DNA of 64,000 bases, from the NCBI GenBank assembly GCA_002362385.1, contig DEUB01000046.1, positions 62,001 through 126,000 of the forward strand, written 5' to 3'. A program made the translations under genes and the position numbers. The notes under the pieces are model-generated. The model worked only from the letters and a program-made list of their open reading frames with translations, ran no database searches and was not told where the DNA came from. The DNA is from Lachnospiraceae bacterium UBA3273 (GTDB lineage Bacteria; Bacillota; Clostridia; Lachnospirales; Lachnospiraceae). Positions 55,365 to 64,000 of the stretch are shown here, one piece after another; the stretch's first letter is position 1, and the number at the start of each line of letters is the position of its first letter.

Positions 55365-57677
55365 CTACAAATAAGGGCTTTCCGACTTTGCCACAAGGCA
55401 TTTAAACCGCCTGTCAACTTCTGCCTGCAAAGACTCCACCACTTCCCTGTACTCTTCCTTTTTTAAATGCTTCGTCCTTCCCATCATAGAAAGCCAGTCG
55501 AGGACGGGGATTTTTTTGCCCTTTTTCCCGGGATCATAATTTAAGGTCGTGATCCCCCGTTCCACTTCATAGAGCGGAAAGTAGCAGCAGTTGACCGCCG
55601 CCTCTATGACCCGGCGCTCCTTATTGGGCGGATCGTTCCAGTTTAAAGGGCAGGCAGAAATGGCTTTTACATAAGCTAAACCTTCTTTTTTGGCATAATC
55701 CGCAGCCTTTGCCGCCTTCCTTATAAAATCCACCGGATCGGATTCCGCCACTGTAGCCACATAAGGAATATTTGTGGCCGCCATAAGTGCAGGCATATCC
55801 TTGTGGAAATAATGTTTTCCGTACTGGCAGCTCCCCACATGGGAGGTGGAGCTTCTGGCTCCTTTGGGCGTGGAATAGGACAACTGATAACCTGTATTCA
55901 TATAACCGCCGTTATCATATTCGAACAAAAGCACCCGGTGTCCCCTGAGAGCCGTTGCAAGGGCGCTCCCCATTCCGATATCCATGCCTCCGTCCCCGCT
56001 TACCATAATAAATACAATGTCCCCTTTGGGGATTTCCCCTTTTTCCTGCTTCCTGTAGCAGATCTCGGCCAGTCCGCTTAAGGTGGCGGCGCCGTTCTGA
56101 AACAGATTGTGCAGATAGGGAACCTTAAAGCTGGTCTTTGGATAAGGGGTCGTCACGATCATACCGCACCCGGTCTGAAACAGAAGGACAACAGGATCTT
56201 CAATGGCTCTAAGGAGCATATTGACGTTGACGGGAATGCCGCAGCCCGGGCAGGCTCCGTGTCCCGGCGCAAGCCGCTTTGGCATGGCCGCGGTCTGATT
56301 GATCTGCCCGCCTGTTACCTTTTTACCTGCGGGCATTACCATACTTTCCCCTATTGCCTTGCCCTCCGGCTCTCCTGTGCCTTCTGACAGCTGATCGTTT
56401 TCCTTATCTGCTTCCTTTACGATCGTAGCCAAAATTTTTGTCTTTTCCCTGGAAAGCGGCGCAAAAAAGGCTTCTTTTTCCGGTCCCGCCTTCTTAGGAT
56501 CCCCTCTTTCTACTCCGTAATAAGATAAAGGCTCTTCCCTTTCGCTTTCGGCTATTTCAAACATGGCAAGGGCGTCTTCCACATAAAAATCCTTGCCTCC
56601 CAGGCCGTATACCAGGTTTTTGACCTTGCCGATGCAGCCGTACTTCTGTAAGGCCGCACGTATCTCCAGGGACAGATTGCCGCCTCCTGCCCCGTAACTG
56701 TCCTGCCTGTCTGCAATGAGAATGCGGGAGGCATGTCTTAACTGCTTTGCTATTTCCTTTTCCGGGAAGGGGCGCAATGCGGAAAGCGTCAGGACACCCG
56801 CCTTTTTTCCCTGCTTTCTCAATCTGTCCACCGCCACCATGGCCGTGTCAAAGGATGAACCTAACAGTACCAGCAGCGTTTCCGCATCCTCATGGCAGTA
56901 GCCTTCATACCATCCGTAATTTCTCCCGCAAAGGGCGCCGTATTCTCCAAAAATCTTTGGCAGGACCCTTACCGCTTCCTCCATGGCAAGATGGAGCTGG
57001 TATCGGTTGTTGATCAAATCCGGCTCGTTCATATAAGCCCCTACCGTTATGGGATGTGTAAGATCCAGGAAAGGATAGGGTTCTTTCTTTTCCCCTATAA
57101 AAGCCCTTACATCTTCATCCTGCTCAAAACGCATACATCTTCTTTTCTGATGGCTGGTAAAAAATCCGTCATAGGCCACCGCCACAGGCAGCCTGACGGC
57201 TTCCGCCAGCTTCAGCGCTATGATATTGAAGTCGTAGACCTGCTGGGCGGAATGGGCGAACAATATGGGCCATCCCGCATTTAAAAGGTACATGATATCG
57301 CTGTGGTCCCCTTTGATGGAGAGCGGCCCGGATACGGTCCTGCACGCCACGTTCATGACCATGGGATATCTGGTGCCCGACTGGACCGGAAACTGCTCAA
57401 TAGCATAAAGCAGCCCGTTGGCGCTGGTGGCGTTTATTACCCTGGCGCCGCCCACAGCCGCTCCGTAGCAGATGCCCGCCGCACTATGTTCCCCTTCTGC
57501 CGCGATCATAATGAGATCCGTCTTTCCCTCCGCCTTAAAAAGATCCAGATTTTCGGCGATCTGGGTGGACGGCGTAATGGGATAATATCCCATCAGATCA
57601 TAGCCGATCTGCCTGATTGCCATGGATGCCATCTCGTTGCCGCTTGCAAATTCCATAACCTGTTTACATTCCTGCAT
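55365..57677 (-). CDS. 2-oxoacid:ferredoxin oxidoreductase, fused alpha-beta subunits
   Basis: This enzyme splits a 2-oxo acid and CoA into acyl-CoA and CO2 while reducing ferredoxin. In the 770-residue protein, residues about 1-395 are the alpha subunit (YYPITPSTQIAENL, AAEGEHSAAG). A charged linker follows to about 470. Residues 470-770 are the beta subunit, with GHGACPGCGIP near 474 and the ThDP/Mg motif SGDGGMDIGMG near 562. The gamma-delta partner is immediately upstream. Substrate preference (pyruvate, branched-chain or aryl acids) is not clear. Confidence 0.9.
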   Translation of the reverse strand: MQECKQVMEFASGNEMASMAIRQIGYDLMGYYPITPSTQIAENLDLFKAEGKTDLIMIAAEGEHSAAGICYGAAVGGARVINATSANGLLYAIEQFPVQSGTRYPMVMNVACRTVSGPLSIKGDHSDIMYLLNAGWPILFAHSAQQVYDFNIIALKLAEAVRLPVAVAYDGFFTSHQKRRCMRFEQDEDVRAFIGEKKEPYPFLDLTHPITVGAYMNEPDLINNRYQLHLAMEEAVRVLPKIFGEYGALCGRNYGWYEGYCHEDAETLLVLLGSSFDTAMVAVDRLRKQGKKAGVLTLSALRPFPEKEIAKQLRHASRILIADRQDSYGAGGGNLSLEIRAALQKYGCIGKVKNLVYGLGGKDFYVEDALAMFEIAESEREEPLSYYGVERGDPKKAGPEKEAFFAPLSREKTKILATIVKEADKENDQLSEGTGEPEGKAIGESMVMPAGKKVTGGQINQTAAMPKRLAPGHGACPGCGIPVNVNMLLRAIEDPVVLLFQTGCGMIVTTPYPKTSFKVPYLHNLFQNGAATLSGLAEICYRKQEKGEIPKGDIVFIMVSGDGGMDIGMGSALATALRGHRVLLFEYDNGGYMNTGYQLSYSTPKGARSSTSHVGSCQYGKHYFHKDMPALMAATNIPYVATVAESDPVDFIRKAAKAADYAKKEGLAYVKAISACPLNWNDPPNKERRVIEAAVNCCYFPLYEVERGITTLNYDPGKKGKKIPVLDWLSMMGRTKHLKKEEYREVVESLQAEVDRRFKCLVAKSESPYL

Positions 57678-57678
57678 T

Positions 57679-58836
57679 CTAAACCTCTCCTCCCTTCATG
57701 CGCCGCCCCGTTAAATAGGACTCCGACGTAACATAGCCGTCCGGTCCCGCTTTTTCATAATTTAAGGGATTTCTTATAAGGTCCTGGTTGGGCATGAAAT
57801 ATTCCTTGCGGGGATGTTCTGCCTCTACTCCGCTTACCAGGGCCTGTACCGGACATACGTCCACGCACCTTAAGCAGCCTTTACAGTGATAATAATCCAG
57901 CCCCTTATTGATCATCATTTCCCTGCCCTTAAATTCCCCTTTTTGAAACTGGAATACCATATCGGGACAGGTTGTGTCGCATAAACCGCAGTTGATACAT
58001 TTTTCGGGGATAAATATGGGAAAATATCCCTGTCTGGACGGGGACAGGTCATTGACCACGCAGTTTCCGTAATTGGGATTGATGCCTCCTATGGGAGCGG
58101 TCTCATAGCCCCAGGTGGGAACGTCTTCACTGCCGGACTTTTTCTGGCTTTTACCGGCCCGCCCGTCCTTGGCGCCTTCCTCCCCCTTAACGTCCTGCCT
58201 TTCTTCTCCTCCTTGTCCTCCGCCGTATTCACACGCCGCTCTTACTTCTTCAAATCCTCTCCTGATCCCTTCCAGGTTACCGGAAAGGGCGGCGGGATAC
58301 TTTCTTCCCAGGGCGGCTTCGCATATGGCGTTAAGAGCCTCAAGCTCCACAAAGCCCATGACCTTTGCCATGGCTCCCAGCATGACCACATTGACACGGG
58401 ATTTTGTCTCTATGGCGATCTTCTGGGCATCCACAAAATAAACGCCTCCATAATCCTGCTGCCCTTTAAAGCCTTCCCATTCCTTTCCGTTTACCGTATT
58501 GATAATGATATTGGTATAGCTTCCGCATCCCTCCAGCACAGAAGCATCAGACAAAAGGGCGCTGTGGAATACCGCCAGAAGATGGGGCTTTTTAATAGGG
58601 GAATGGATCCGTATATCCACCCCGGGGGCGCTGTAGCGGATAAACCCCTTGACCGGCGTGCCCGTTTTTTCCGAACCGTAGCTGGAAAAGCTGGCGCTGT
58701 TCAACCCCAGATATTTTAATCCCAGTTCTCCCAGCATTTTCCCGCACAGATTGGCTCCCAGCCCCCCGATGCTCTCCAGACGGATCTCATAATAGCCGTT
58801 TTCATCCGTAATTGGCAATGTAACATTCTTTTCCAC
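57679..58836 (-). CDS. 2-oxoacid:ferredoxin oxidoreductase, fused gamma-delta subunits
   Basis: The 385-residue protein has the gamma subunit at about 15-200 (SIGGLGANLCGKML near 23). A charged low-complexity linker (GGGQGGEERQDVKGEEG) follows near 205-240. A ferredoxin-like delta subunit has two [4Fe-4S] motifs, CINCGLCDTTCPD near 282 and CKGCLRCVDVCPV near 323. It starts the pair with the alpha-beta gene 1 bp downstream and is 15 bp after the rubredoxin gene. Both fusions keep every subunit of the four-subunit enzyme. Confidence 0.9.
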   Translation of the reverse strand: MEKNVTLPITDENGYYEIRLESIGGLGANLCGKMLGELGLKYLGLNSASFSSYGSEKTGTPVKGFIRYSAPGVDIRIHSPIKKPHLLAVFHSALLSDASVLEGCGSYTNIIINTVNGKEWEGFKGQQDYGGVYFVDAQKIAIETKSRVNVVMLGAMAKVMGFVELEALNAICEAALGRKYPAALSGNLEGIRRGFEEVRAACEYGGGQGGEERQDVKGEEGAKDGRAGKSQKKSGSEDVPTWGYETAPIGGINPNYGNCVVNDLSPSRQGYFPIFIPEKCINCGLCDTTCPDMVFQFQKGEFKGREMMINKGLDYYHCKGCLRCVDVCPVQALVSGVEAEHPRKEYFMPNQDLIRNPLNYEKAGPDGYVTSESYLTGRRMKGGEV

Positions 58837-58851
58837 CTGACTCCTCCTTAT

Positions 58852-59013
58852 CTACTCCGCCTGTTCTTCAAAATAATCTTTTCCCACTTTGCACAAGGGG
58901 CATAAATAATCTTCCGGCACATCCTCCCATTTCGTTCCCGGTGCAATGCCGCTTTCCGGATCGCCTTTTTCTTCATCATAAACATACGCGCATACCGTAC
59001 AAACATATTTCAT
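58852..59013 (-). CDS. Rubredoxin (small gene, 53 aa)
   Basis: This small iron protein carries one electron to rubrerythrin or superoxide reductase. The product starts MKYVCTVCAYVYDEEKGDPE, has PGTKWEDVP in the middle and closes with YLCPLCKVGKDYF. The iron ligands are therefore the two CxxC pairs, CTVC and CPLC. GAGGA lies upstream of the ATG. It is likely co-transcribed with the oxidoreductase genes and supplies the electron link in this oxygen-defence region. Confidence 0.95.
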   Translation of the reverse strand: MKYVCTVCAYVYDEEKGDPESGIAPGTKWEDVPEDYLCPLCKVGKDYFEEQAE

Positions 59014-59120
59014 CCTGTCAGATCCTCTTTTCTTTTTTTGTCTAGTATGGCAATATTTGCATTTTTATATGCACCGGATATAACCATTCATACTTACAAA
59101 AACCAAAGACTCTTTTCAAA

Positions 59121-59160
59121 CAAAAAAGGACCATATGTGATTCTTATGAGTCACACATGG
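59121..59160 (-). terminator. Terminator after the CPBP gene
   Basis: On the minus strand, CCATGTGTGA and TCACATATGG pair (with one wobble) across a 10-nt loop and run into TTTTTTG. It lies 56 bp after the CPBP stop. Confidence 0.8.
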
Positions 59161-59215
59161 CCCCGCTATAAACAATATTTATTTACCTTCATCCTCTTAA
59201 CCGATCAAGCAGGAT

Positions 59216-60142
59216 TTAAACCATATTCATTCCCCCGGGGACCGCCGGATCCCCCTGCTCTTTCTCCAAAGACCTTACAGGGTCCAAATGCTTTATGGGC
59301 CCCAATCCCTTTAAATCCAGCAAGATCAGAACAAGAGCCAGCGCACAGATCAACCCGACGCCCGGCACTATATTCCGTTCGGGAAGAAGCGTCTCCCACA
59401 GAATATCGACAAAGTTGGAGGAAAGGTTAACTGCTCCGTGTAAGAGCATACAAGCCCAGATGTTCCTGTATTTACCGTAAATATATCCTAAGATCAGTCC
59501 CAGGAAAAAGGCATAGGCGCCCTGTACAAGATTTGCATGGATAATGCCGAAGGCAAGGGCCTGGATACAGTTAGCCACCCAGAATTTGGCGCTTACCTTT
59601 CCCGCAAGCCTGAATATGACGCCCCTGCATAAAAGCTCTTCTCCGATAGGGGCTAAAATAACGGTGGCAATAAACGTTATAACAGTCATTTCCGTAATTC
59701 CCGCAGTCTTCATCATTTCGAAATAGCCCTCTAACAGATCGGGGAAAAGCTCGCTGATCATTCCCAAAATCCCGCTGATGAACACCTGTAAAAAAGCCCC
59801 CAGGGCCACGATCATGGCAAGCTCTTTGATTCCCGGCTTTTCCGCTCCCGCCGGTCGTTTCTTTTTTCCGTAGGCAAAAAAATACCAGAGTCCGAATACA
59901 AAGACCCCGATGATCTGATAGAATAAAACGATCCAGGACACATTGGACATATAGGCATCCTGCACAAGACTCATGAGCTGACCCTGGCTTAATCCTGCAT
60001 CATGGTGTGTAAAAGCCGTCACAAAGGCAATGATGAACATGAATACCATAGCCGCTCCAAACTGCAGGATCAAGGAAAGAGCAGCAGGCAGAAGGGCTAC
60101 GATGAACCAGCCCGCTTTTTTCCAGAAACTGTTTTGAGACAT
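59216..60142 (-). CDS. CPBP family intramembrane metalloprotease
   Basis: CPBP (Abi/CAAX-like) proteases are polytopic enzymes tied to peptide maturation or immunity. The 308-residue protein has about eight helices. The three active motifs are EELLCRGVIFR near 168, FGIIHANLVQG near 199 and MLLHGAVN near 235. No bacteriocin gene is next to it, so the substrate is unknown. It has its own terminator. Confidence 0.9.
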   Translation of the reverse strand: MSQNSFWKKAGWFIVALLPAALSLILQFGAAMVFMFIIAFVTAFTHHDAGLSQGQLMSLVQDAYMSNVSWIVLFYQIIGVFVFGLWYFFAYGKKKRPAGAEKPGIKELAMIVALGAFLQVFISGILGMISELFPDLLEGYFEMMKTAGITEMTVITFIATVILAPIGEELLCRGVIFRLAGKVSAKFWVANCIQALAFGIIHANLVQGAYAFFLGLILGYIYGKYRNIWACMLLHGAVNLSSNFVDILWETLLPERNIVPGVGLICALALVLILLDLKGLGPIKHLDPVRSLEKEQGDPAVPGGMNMV

Positions 60143-60278
60143 AAAAAATATCCTCCTCTACCGCACAATTCTATATTTTATGCATCTGAAAAACGAGCAT
60201 ATCGCTTTCTTTTCCCCATGCAAATACGGTATTCACATTTTATCACATAAAAGCGCCTTTTTCCACTCTATAATATAC

Positions 60279-61433
60279 TTATTTATGATGTTCTAAGGGC
60301 AGGTACTGGCTGCAGATCCTGTTTTCCGGCTTTTCATCAAATAAGTACAGGACCGCCACAAATATCCATTCCAGGGGCTTCATAAAAAGATATACGATGT
60401 CGGCGCTCCACGGGTTTGTGATCCATTTTGATATGGGATAGCCGTAGGTGTCATAAAAATGCCTCACAGCCTTATGGAAACAGGGCGTGCGCTCTTCTAA
60501 AAGCTGCTCAAATGCGTTTGCCACGCACAACTGCCGGTTGACCACGATCCTGTTTCCCCTTCTTATGCCGTAACGTATGGGCTTTACCAATCCCCTATGG
60601 CCTCTTAAGGAAACCGTACAGAGATAATGGGCCTCGTATTCTACAGGGGGCGGCGATACTTCTCCCGACAGGATCCAGTCGCTTGTCTGCGTAAACGCCC
60701 TGATCACACTGTCCGGCCTTTGGCCGAAGAGACACAAAATACAGATAACGATCCCGTAAAGGGGGATCATTGCAATAAAAGCGGCCCAATAAAGATTTGC
60801 TCCTTTACAGAGGAACCGGTTGCATCCGTTAAGGAAACCGCTTCCTTCATAACGGAGCTTTTCCTGCTCCTTTGCCTGCTGTCTGACAAAGCCTGCAAAC
60901 ATACGTCCCCCATGAATGAGAAATAAAACGGGAACAATGCATTCGCATAAAATGAATACAATATTTTCACTGATCACCTGCCCCGGAGATATATCGATGG
61001 GCCTTGCGCCGCACAAAAGCTGTATTAAAAACAGCACATTGACGATCACACCGCCGTAAAATCCCCCGATACAGAATACCTTTGCCAAAGGAGCCAAATG
61101 CCGCCCCGCATATTTTAAGATAAGATAAGCCACAAAACCGATCATGGCAATGACCAAAAGCGTTAAGACATGTTCCCTGGACACCGGTTCGTGCACGGAG
61201 GAAAAATCCGCCGTTCCATAACCCGCCATTTTGTAAATGGGCTGGCTGTATATAGGGGGATCCCACAGTATAAAGCACAGCCCCATATAGATAAATCCCA
61301 CTCCAAATGCGATGATCTCAAAAATCAGGCTCTTCTGTTTTTTTAGTCCCAGGATCATATCTACAAGAACGAGAATGACCGGTGTGGCCAAAAGTACGAA
61401 CACAAATATTCCGTTGGTAATATCTGACATCAT
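60279..61433 (-). CDS. Polytopic membrane protein of unknown function
   Basis: The 384-residue protein has about six membrane helices in its first two thirds (near 8-28, 38-58, 88-108, 122-142, 155-175 and 215-240). A soluble C-terminal region has CTVSLRGHRGLVKPIRYGIR and a final membrane-adjacent segment near 355. I do not recognise the family with confidence; uncharacterised Lachnospiraceae membrane proteins of this size (DUF6688-like) are a possible match. It follows the ABC-2 permease by 23 bp and is probably an accessory of that exporter. Confidence 0.65.
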   Translation of the reverse strand: MMSDITNGIFVFVLLATPVILVLVDMILGLKKQKSLIFEIIAFGVGFIYMGLCFILWDPPIYSQPIYKMAGYGTADFSSVHEPVSREHVLTLLVIAMIGFVAYLILKYAGRHLAPLAKVFCIGGFYGGVIVNVLFLIQLLCGARPIDISPGQVISENIVFILCECIVPVLFLIHGGRMFAGFVRQQAKEQEKLRYEGSGFLNGCNRFLCKGANLYWAAFIAMIPLYGIVICILCLFGQRPDSVIRAFTQTSDWILSGEVSPPPVEYEAHYLCTVSLRGHRGLVKPIRYGIRRGNRIVVNRQLCVANAFEQLLEERTPCFHKAVRHFYDTYGYPISKWITNPWSADIVYLFMKPLEWIFVAVLYLFDEKPENRICSQYLPLEHHK

Positions 61434-61456
61434 ATAAAATCCTCCCCGGCTCTTTT

Positions 61457-62119
61457 CTACTTATGAGAGCCTCCTTTATGATAACACAAAGAAAAGGATA
61501 GAGAGGTTGCAATCTTTCTTATAAAAACCGCACCGGCCATAAAAACCAGCCCTCCGAAAAAAAGATAGTGCTTTTCCGAAAAATGTCCCGCCTGCATGGA
61601 AAAAAGGTAGAAATTTCCAAGCTGCTTCCGCCCTCCGAAATTGATGACATAGTAGACTAAGGGAATCATATAGGCAAAGACCGCCTGATCAAAAAGGGCA
61701 AAAACAAACATTCCCATACCTCCCAGGAACAGAGCGTTAGCCATGACCGTATAAAACATTTCCCCAAAATCAAAAACACAGTTTTCCCTTTTCAGCACGA
61801 AAAGGAACAGCCCGCCTAAGATCAGCAGAAACAAAAGCGCCCAAAGGATCCTTATCACATGAAGAAAGAACATGGGCGTCTGCTTGCTGGCCGTTAAATC
61901 CCTGATATCCTTATTCATATCCGGTATAAATACAGGGATCAATAACACGATGCCAATCAAGGCCACATAGCCCTCCATTACCTTTGCCACCTGATATGCG
62001 TCCAGATTTTTCGTCCCGATAAAAAGAGGGGCTGCAAGGCATAAAATCAGGCTGACCGTTAAATGTGGAAGGAGATTATATTTAAAATTAACTGCCGAGA
62101 TTTTCAGAAACTTTTCCAT
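61457..62119 (-). CDS. ABC-2 type membrane protein (220 aa)
   Basis: This hydrophobic protein has about six helices and no catalytic motif. The 32-bp overlap with the preceding 416-residue permease points to a paired permease subunit. Its size and layout match the second half of an ABC-2 type exporter, but no specific family could be named. Confidence 0.7.
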   Translation of the reverse strand: MEKFLKISAVNFKYNLLPHLTVSLILCLAAPLFIGTKNLDAYQVAKVMEGYVALIGIVLLIPVFIPDMNKDIRDLTASKQTPMFFLHVIRILWALLFLLILGGLFLFVLKRENCVFDFGEMFYTVMANALFLGGMGMFVFALFDQAVFAYMIPLVYYVINFGGRKQLGNFYLFSMQAGHFSEKHYLFFGGLVFMAGAVFIRKIATSLSFSLCYHKGGSHK

Positions 62120-63338
62120 TTTTTAAAACTCCTTTCCTCTTCAATTCATAGATCATCAAAGTAATTCCCAGGAGCAATAAAGCGAAAACCGTATACAATA
62201 TCCTGTTTATGATAAGCTGGTCTAAAATATCCGAAAACAGCCCGTATTCTCCCAGGCTGTTAAACCGGGGAATCAGGTTCCACCCTGCATGCTTCAGACC
62301 GAAGGGGGTTAAGAAAATCGCCGCAAACCATACCGCCGCACCGACCAAAACCGCTAAAAATCCCTCCGTCAGCTCCGTGACCGCATAAGAAAACGCCGTA
62401 ACAAACAAAACGGTAGGAAGAAGCCACCCTATGGCATACTTTAAAAACGCAAGATAATCGACTCCTACACCCGCCGCCCTGGCAACATATACAGCCTTCG
62501 ACAAAGGCAGAAGGGAAAGCGGCAGGACCGGCAGCAAGATCATAATAACGATGGCCAGATATCTTGAGCATACGACGGTGGCAGAACCGGCCCTCTTTGC
62601 ATAAACGACCTCCTTTACCCGGCTTCTCTTATCCTTTAATACTCTGGCGGTGCCAAAGAAAACAGGCAGAAGTCCTAAGATGATACCGATATAATCGCAG
62701 AATATCCTGGCATAAGCCCCGCTTACCTTATCCTTATATAAAACATCTTCATATTCCGAAAGAGCCTGCTCATAGGTCATCTTTACCTCTGCATGCCCCT
62801 TAAGCCTTTCCTTCCCGTAGTCGCTGCCCCGGCCTATAATGCCCGCGACCTCCTCCATGATCTCTTCAAACTCCCCGTAAGTGATCTCAGGATCCGTTAC
62901 AACGGGCCAGGGTATCTTTTCTTCTACCGTCTGTCTGCCGAAATCGTCATACTCCACGGAATATCCTTCTTCATATTCATCCACCGCCTTTTCCCATTCT
63001 TCCCTGCTCATTTTACAAAGCCTTTCAATACATGCCGCAACTTCATCCCGCTCTTCCTCGGACAGGGTTATCTCCTTGTAAAAGCCTACCGGATAAGTGG
63101 CAAAGGGCCTTTCACTTACAAAGTCGATGACAAGATCCTTTAACGTACTGTCCATGATGATCCTTTCATCATCCGAATAAGTATATCCGTAATCGGCCGC
63201 TCCCGGCTCCGGCCGGCTTATGAGCATCCCGCTTTCCATCTGTGAAACATAAAATACTACCAGGATGATCACATAGGCATAAAAAATAATGCTCTTCATC
63301 CACATGGAACATTCCTTTTTGATCAGGCTTATAAGCAT
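62088..63338 (-). CDS. ABC-2 type transporter permease (416 aa)
   Basis: It has one N-terminal helix (about 15-32), an extracytoplasmic stretch to about 200 that is rich in Glu, and five or six helices to the C-terminus. This is the ABC-2 permease topology. It overlaps the ATPase stop by 10 bp and so belongs to the same transcript. Confidence 0.82.
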   Translation of the reverse strand: MLISLIKKECSMWMKSIIFYAYVIILVVFYVSQMESGMLISRPEPGAADYGYTYSDDERIIMDSTLKDLVIDFVSERPFATYPVGFYKEITLSEEERDEVAACIERLCKMSREEWEKAVDEYEEGYSVEYDDFGRQTVEEKIPWPVVTDPEITYGEFEEIMEEVAGIIGRGSDYGKERLKGHAEVKMTYEQALSEYEDVLYKDKVSGAYARIFCDYIGIILGLLPVFFGTARVLKDKRSRVKEVVYAKRAGSATVVCSRYLAIVIMILLPVLPLSLLPLSKAVYVARAAGVGVDYLAFLKYAIGWLLPTVLFVTAFSYAVTELTEGFLAVLVGAAVWFAAIFLTPFGLKHAGWNLIPRFNSLGEYGLFSDILDQLIINRILYTVFALLLLGITLMIYELKRKGVLKNGKVSENLGS

Positions 63339-64000
63339 ATTGTCTCCCCGCCTTTCTCATTCATCACATATAAATAAGCGTCCTCCACATTGGGATCACA
63401 GTTTTTAGCCCCTTCAAAGGGTCTTTCCTCCGATACGAACCTCACATCCACCATACTGCCCTTTGTCAGCATTCCGGTAACAATATAATCCTTTTTCAGC
63501 TTTTCCAGCTCCATGCGGGAAACCTCGGCAGTATAGATCTTTCCTGCGCTCATTGCGAGCAGCTCCTCCACCGTTCCCACAAATTTCAGGCTTCCTTCAT
63601 CCAGGATGGCGATGTTTTCACAGGTTGCCTCCACATCCCCTACAATATGGGTGGACAAAATAACGATCCTCTCCTCTGCGATCTCACAAAGGAGATTGCG
63701 GAAGCGCACCCGCTCCTCCGGATCCAGCCCTGCCGTGGGTTCATCCACGATCAGCACCTTAGGGTCGTTTAAAATGGCCTGGGCAATTCCCAGCCTCCTT
63801 TTCATTCCCCCGGACATGGCCTTTACCTTAGTCCGGTAATTATTGGAAAGATTGACCTTTTCCAAAAGCACGGGAATCCTTTCCATTCTTTCCTTTTTGG
63901 ACATTCCCGACAAAGTGCCCAGATAATCCATGGCCTCATAGACCCCCATATTTCCATACATGGAAAAATCCTGGGGGAGGTATCCCGTCATACTGCGGAT
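63329..64000 (-). CDS. ABC transporter ATP-binding protein (5' end cut by window)
   Basis: About 223 residues are visible; the start lies beyond the window. The Q-loop region is GYLPQDFSMYGNMGVYEAMDYLG, shown here by GYLPQDFSM. The signature is MSGGMKRRLGIA, and Walker B is VLIVDEPTAGLDP with the switch His in LSTHIVGD. A roughly 60-residue C-terminal extension ends at the permease overlap. It is the ATPase of the ABC-2 export operon; the cargo is unknown. Confidence 0.93.
   Translation of the reverse strand: MRSMTGYLPQDFSMYGNMGVYEAMDYLGTLSGMSKKERMERIPVLLEKVNLSNNYRTKVKAMSGGMKRRLGIAQAILNDPKVLIVDEPTAGLDPEERVRFRNLLCEIAEERIVILSTHIVGDVEATCENIAILDEGSLKFVGTVEELLAMSAGKIYTAEVSRMELEKLKKDYIVTGMLTKGSMVDVRFVSEERPFEGAKNCDPNVEDAYLYVMNEKGGETICL

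Noticed and set aside
1..64000. CRISPR array, prophage or insertion sequence
   Set aside because: I saw no regularly spaced direct repeats, integrase, transposase or phage structural gene in any frame.

Overview
The window reads as one contiguous stretch of a low-to-mid G+C, Gram-positive, endospore-forming anaerobe, most likely a Lachnospiraceae-type Clostridia. The evidence is a set of sporulation genes (sigK, spoIIP, gpr), strong AGGAGG ribosome sites, oxygen-defence genes typical of anaerobes (rubredoxin, rubrerythrin, superoxide reductase) and a ferredoxin-linked 2-oxoacid oxidoreductase. This placement is inference; no rRNA or tRNA gene is present to confirm it. Most genes lie on the minus strand.

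Region 1 (1-6.6 kb, minus) holds a type IV pilus/competence block: sigK, pilT, comM, dprA and the N-terminal ~513 residues of pilB. Region 2 (6.8-30.5 kb) is the accessory part. A double-length YfhO-like membrane protein (plus strand) converges on a 17-kb minus-strand cluster of 19 genes. In transcription order these are an ArnC-like polyprenyl-phosphate glycosyltransferase, acyl carrier protein, AMP ligase, LuxE/LuxC pair, SDR, split transketolase (N and C genes), a second LuxE/LuxC pair, a second SDR, an HMGL-type aldolase, an acetolactate-synthase-like ThDP enzyme, two small SMR-type membrane proteins, a GNAT, an FkbM methyltransferase, a WecE-like aminotransferase and a polytopic ArnT-like membrane protein. 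My reading is that carboxylic acids are activated and reduced to aldehydes, lengthened by C2/C3 units, reduced, aminated, acylated and methylated, then placed on a polyprenyl carrier, flipped and transferred to a surface polymer. There is no luciferase, so this is not bioluminescence. I know no described pathway with this gene content, and it is the best candidate here for an undescribed system.

Region 3 (30.5-45.9 kb) is mostly housekeeping: hemW, lepA, an FtsX-type ABC transporter, spoIIP, rpsT, gpr, a TPM-domain/zinc-ribbon pair, a GNAT-HAD fusion and a polar amino-acid ABC transporter. The binding protein of that transporter is circularly permuted: its usual C-terminal half comes first.

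Region 4 (46-53.3 kb) has an ECF transporter S component, a 326-bp element with ~100-bp near-perfect inverted arms, and a module of ABC transporter, two-component system and phospholipase D-like protein. Region 5 (53.3-64 kb) has an SDR, superoxide reductase, rubrerythrin, a two-gene 2-oxoacid:ferredoxin oxidoreductase (alpha-beta and gamma-delta fusions), a rubredoxin gene of only 53 codons, a CPBP membrane protease and an ABC-2 export operon that runs off the end of the window.
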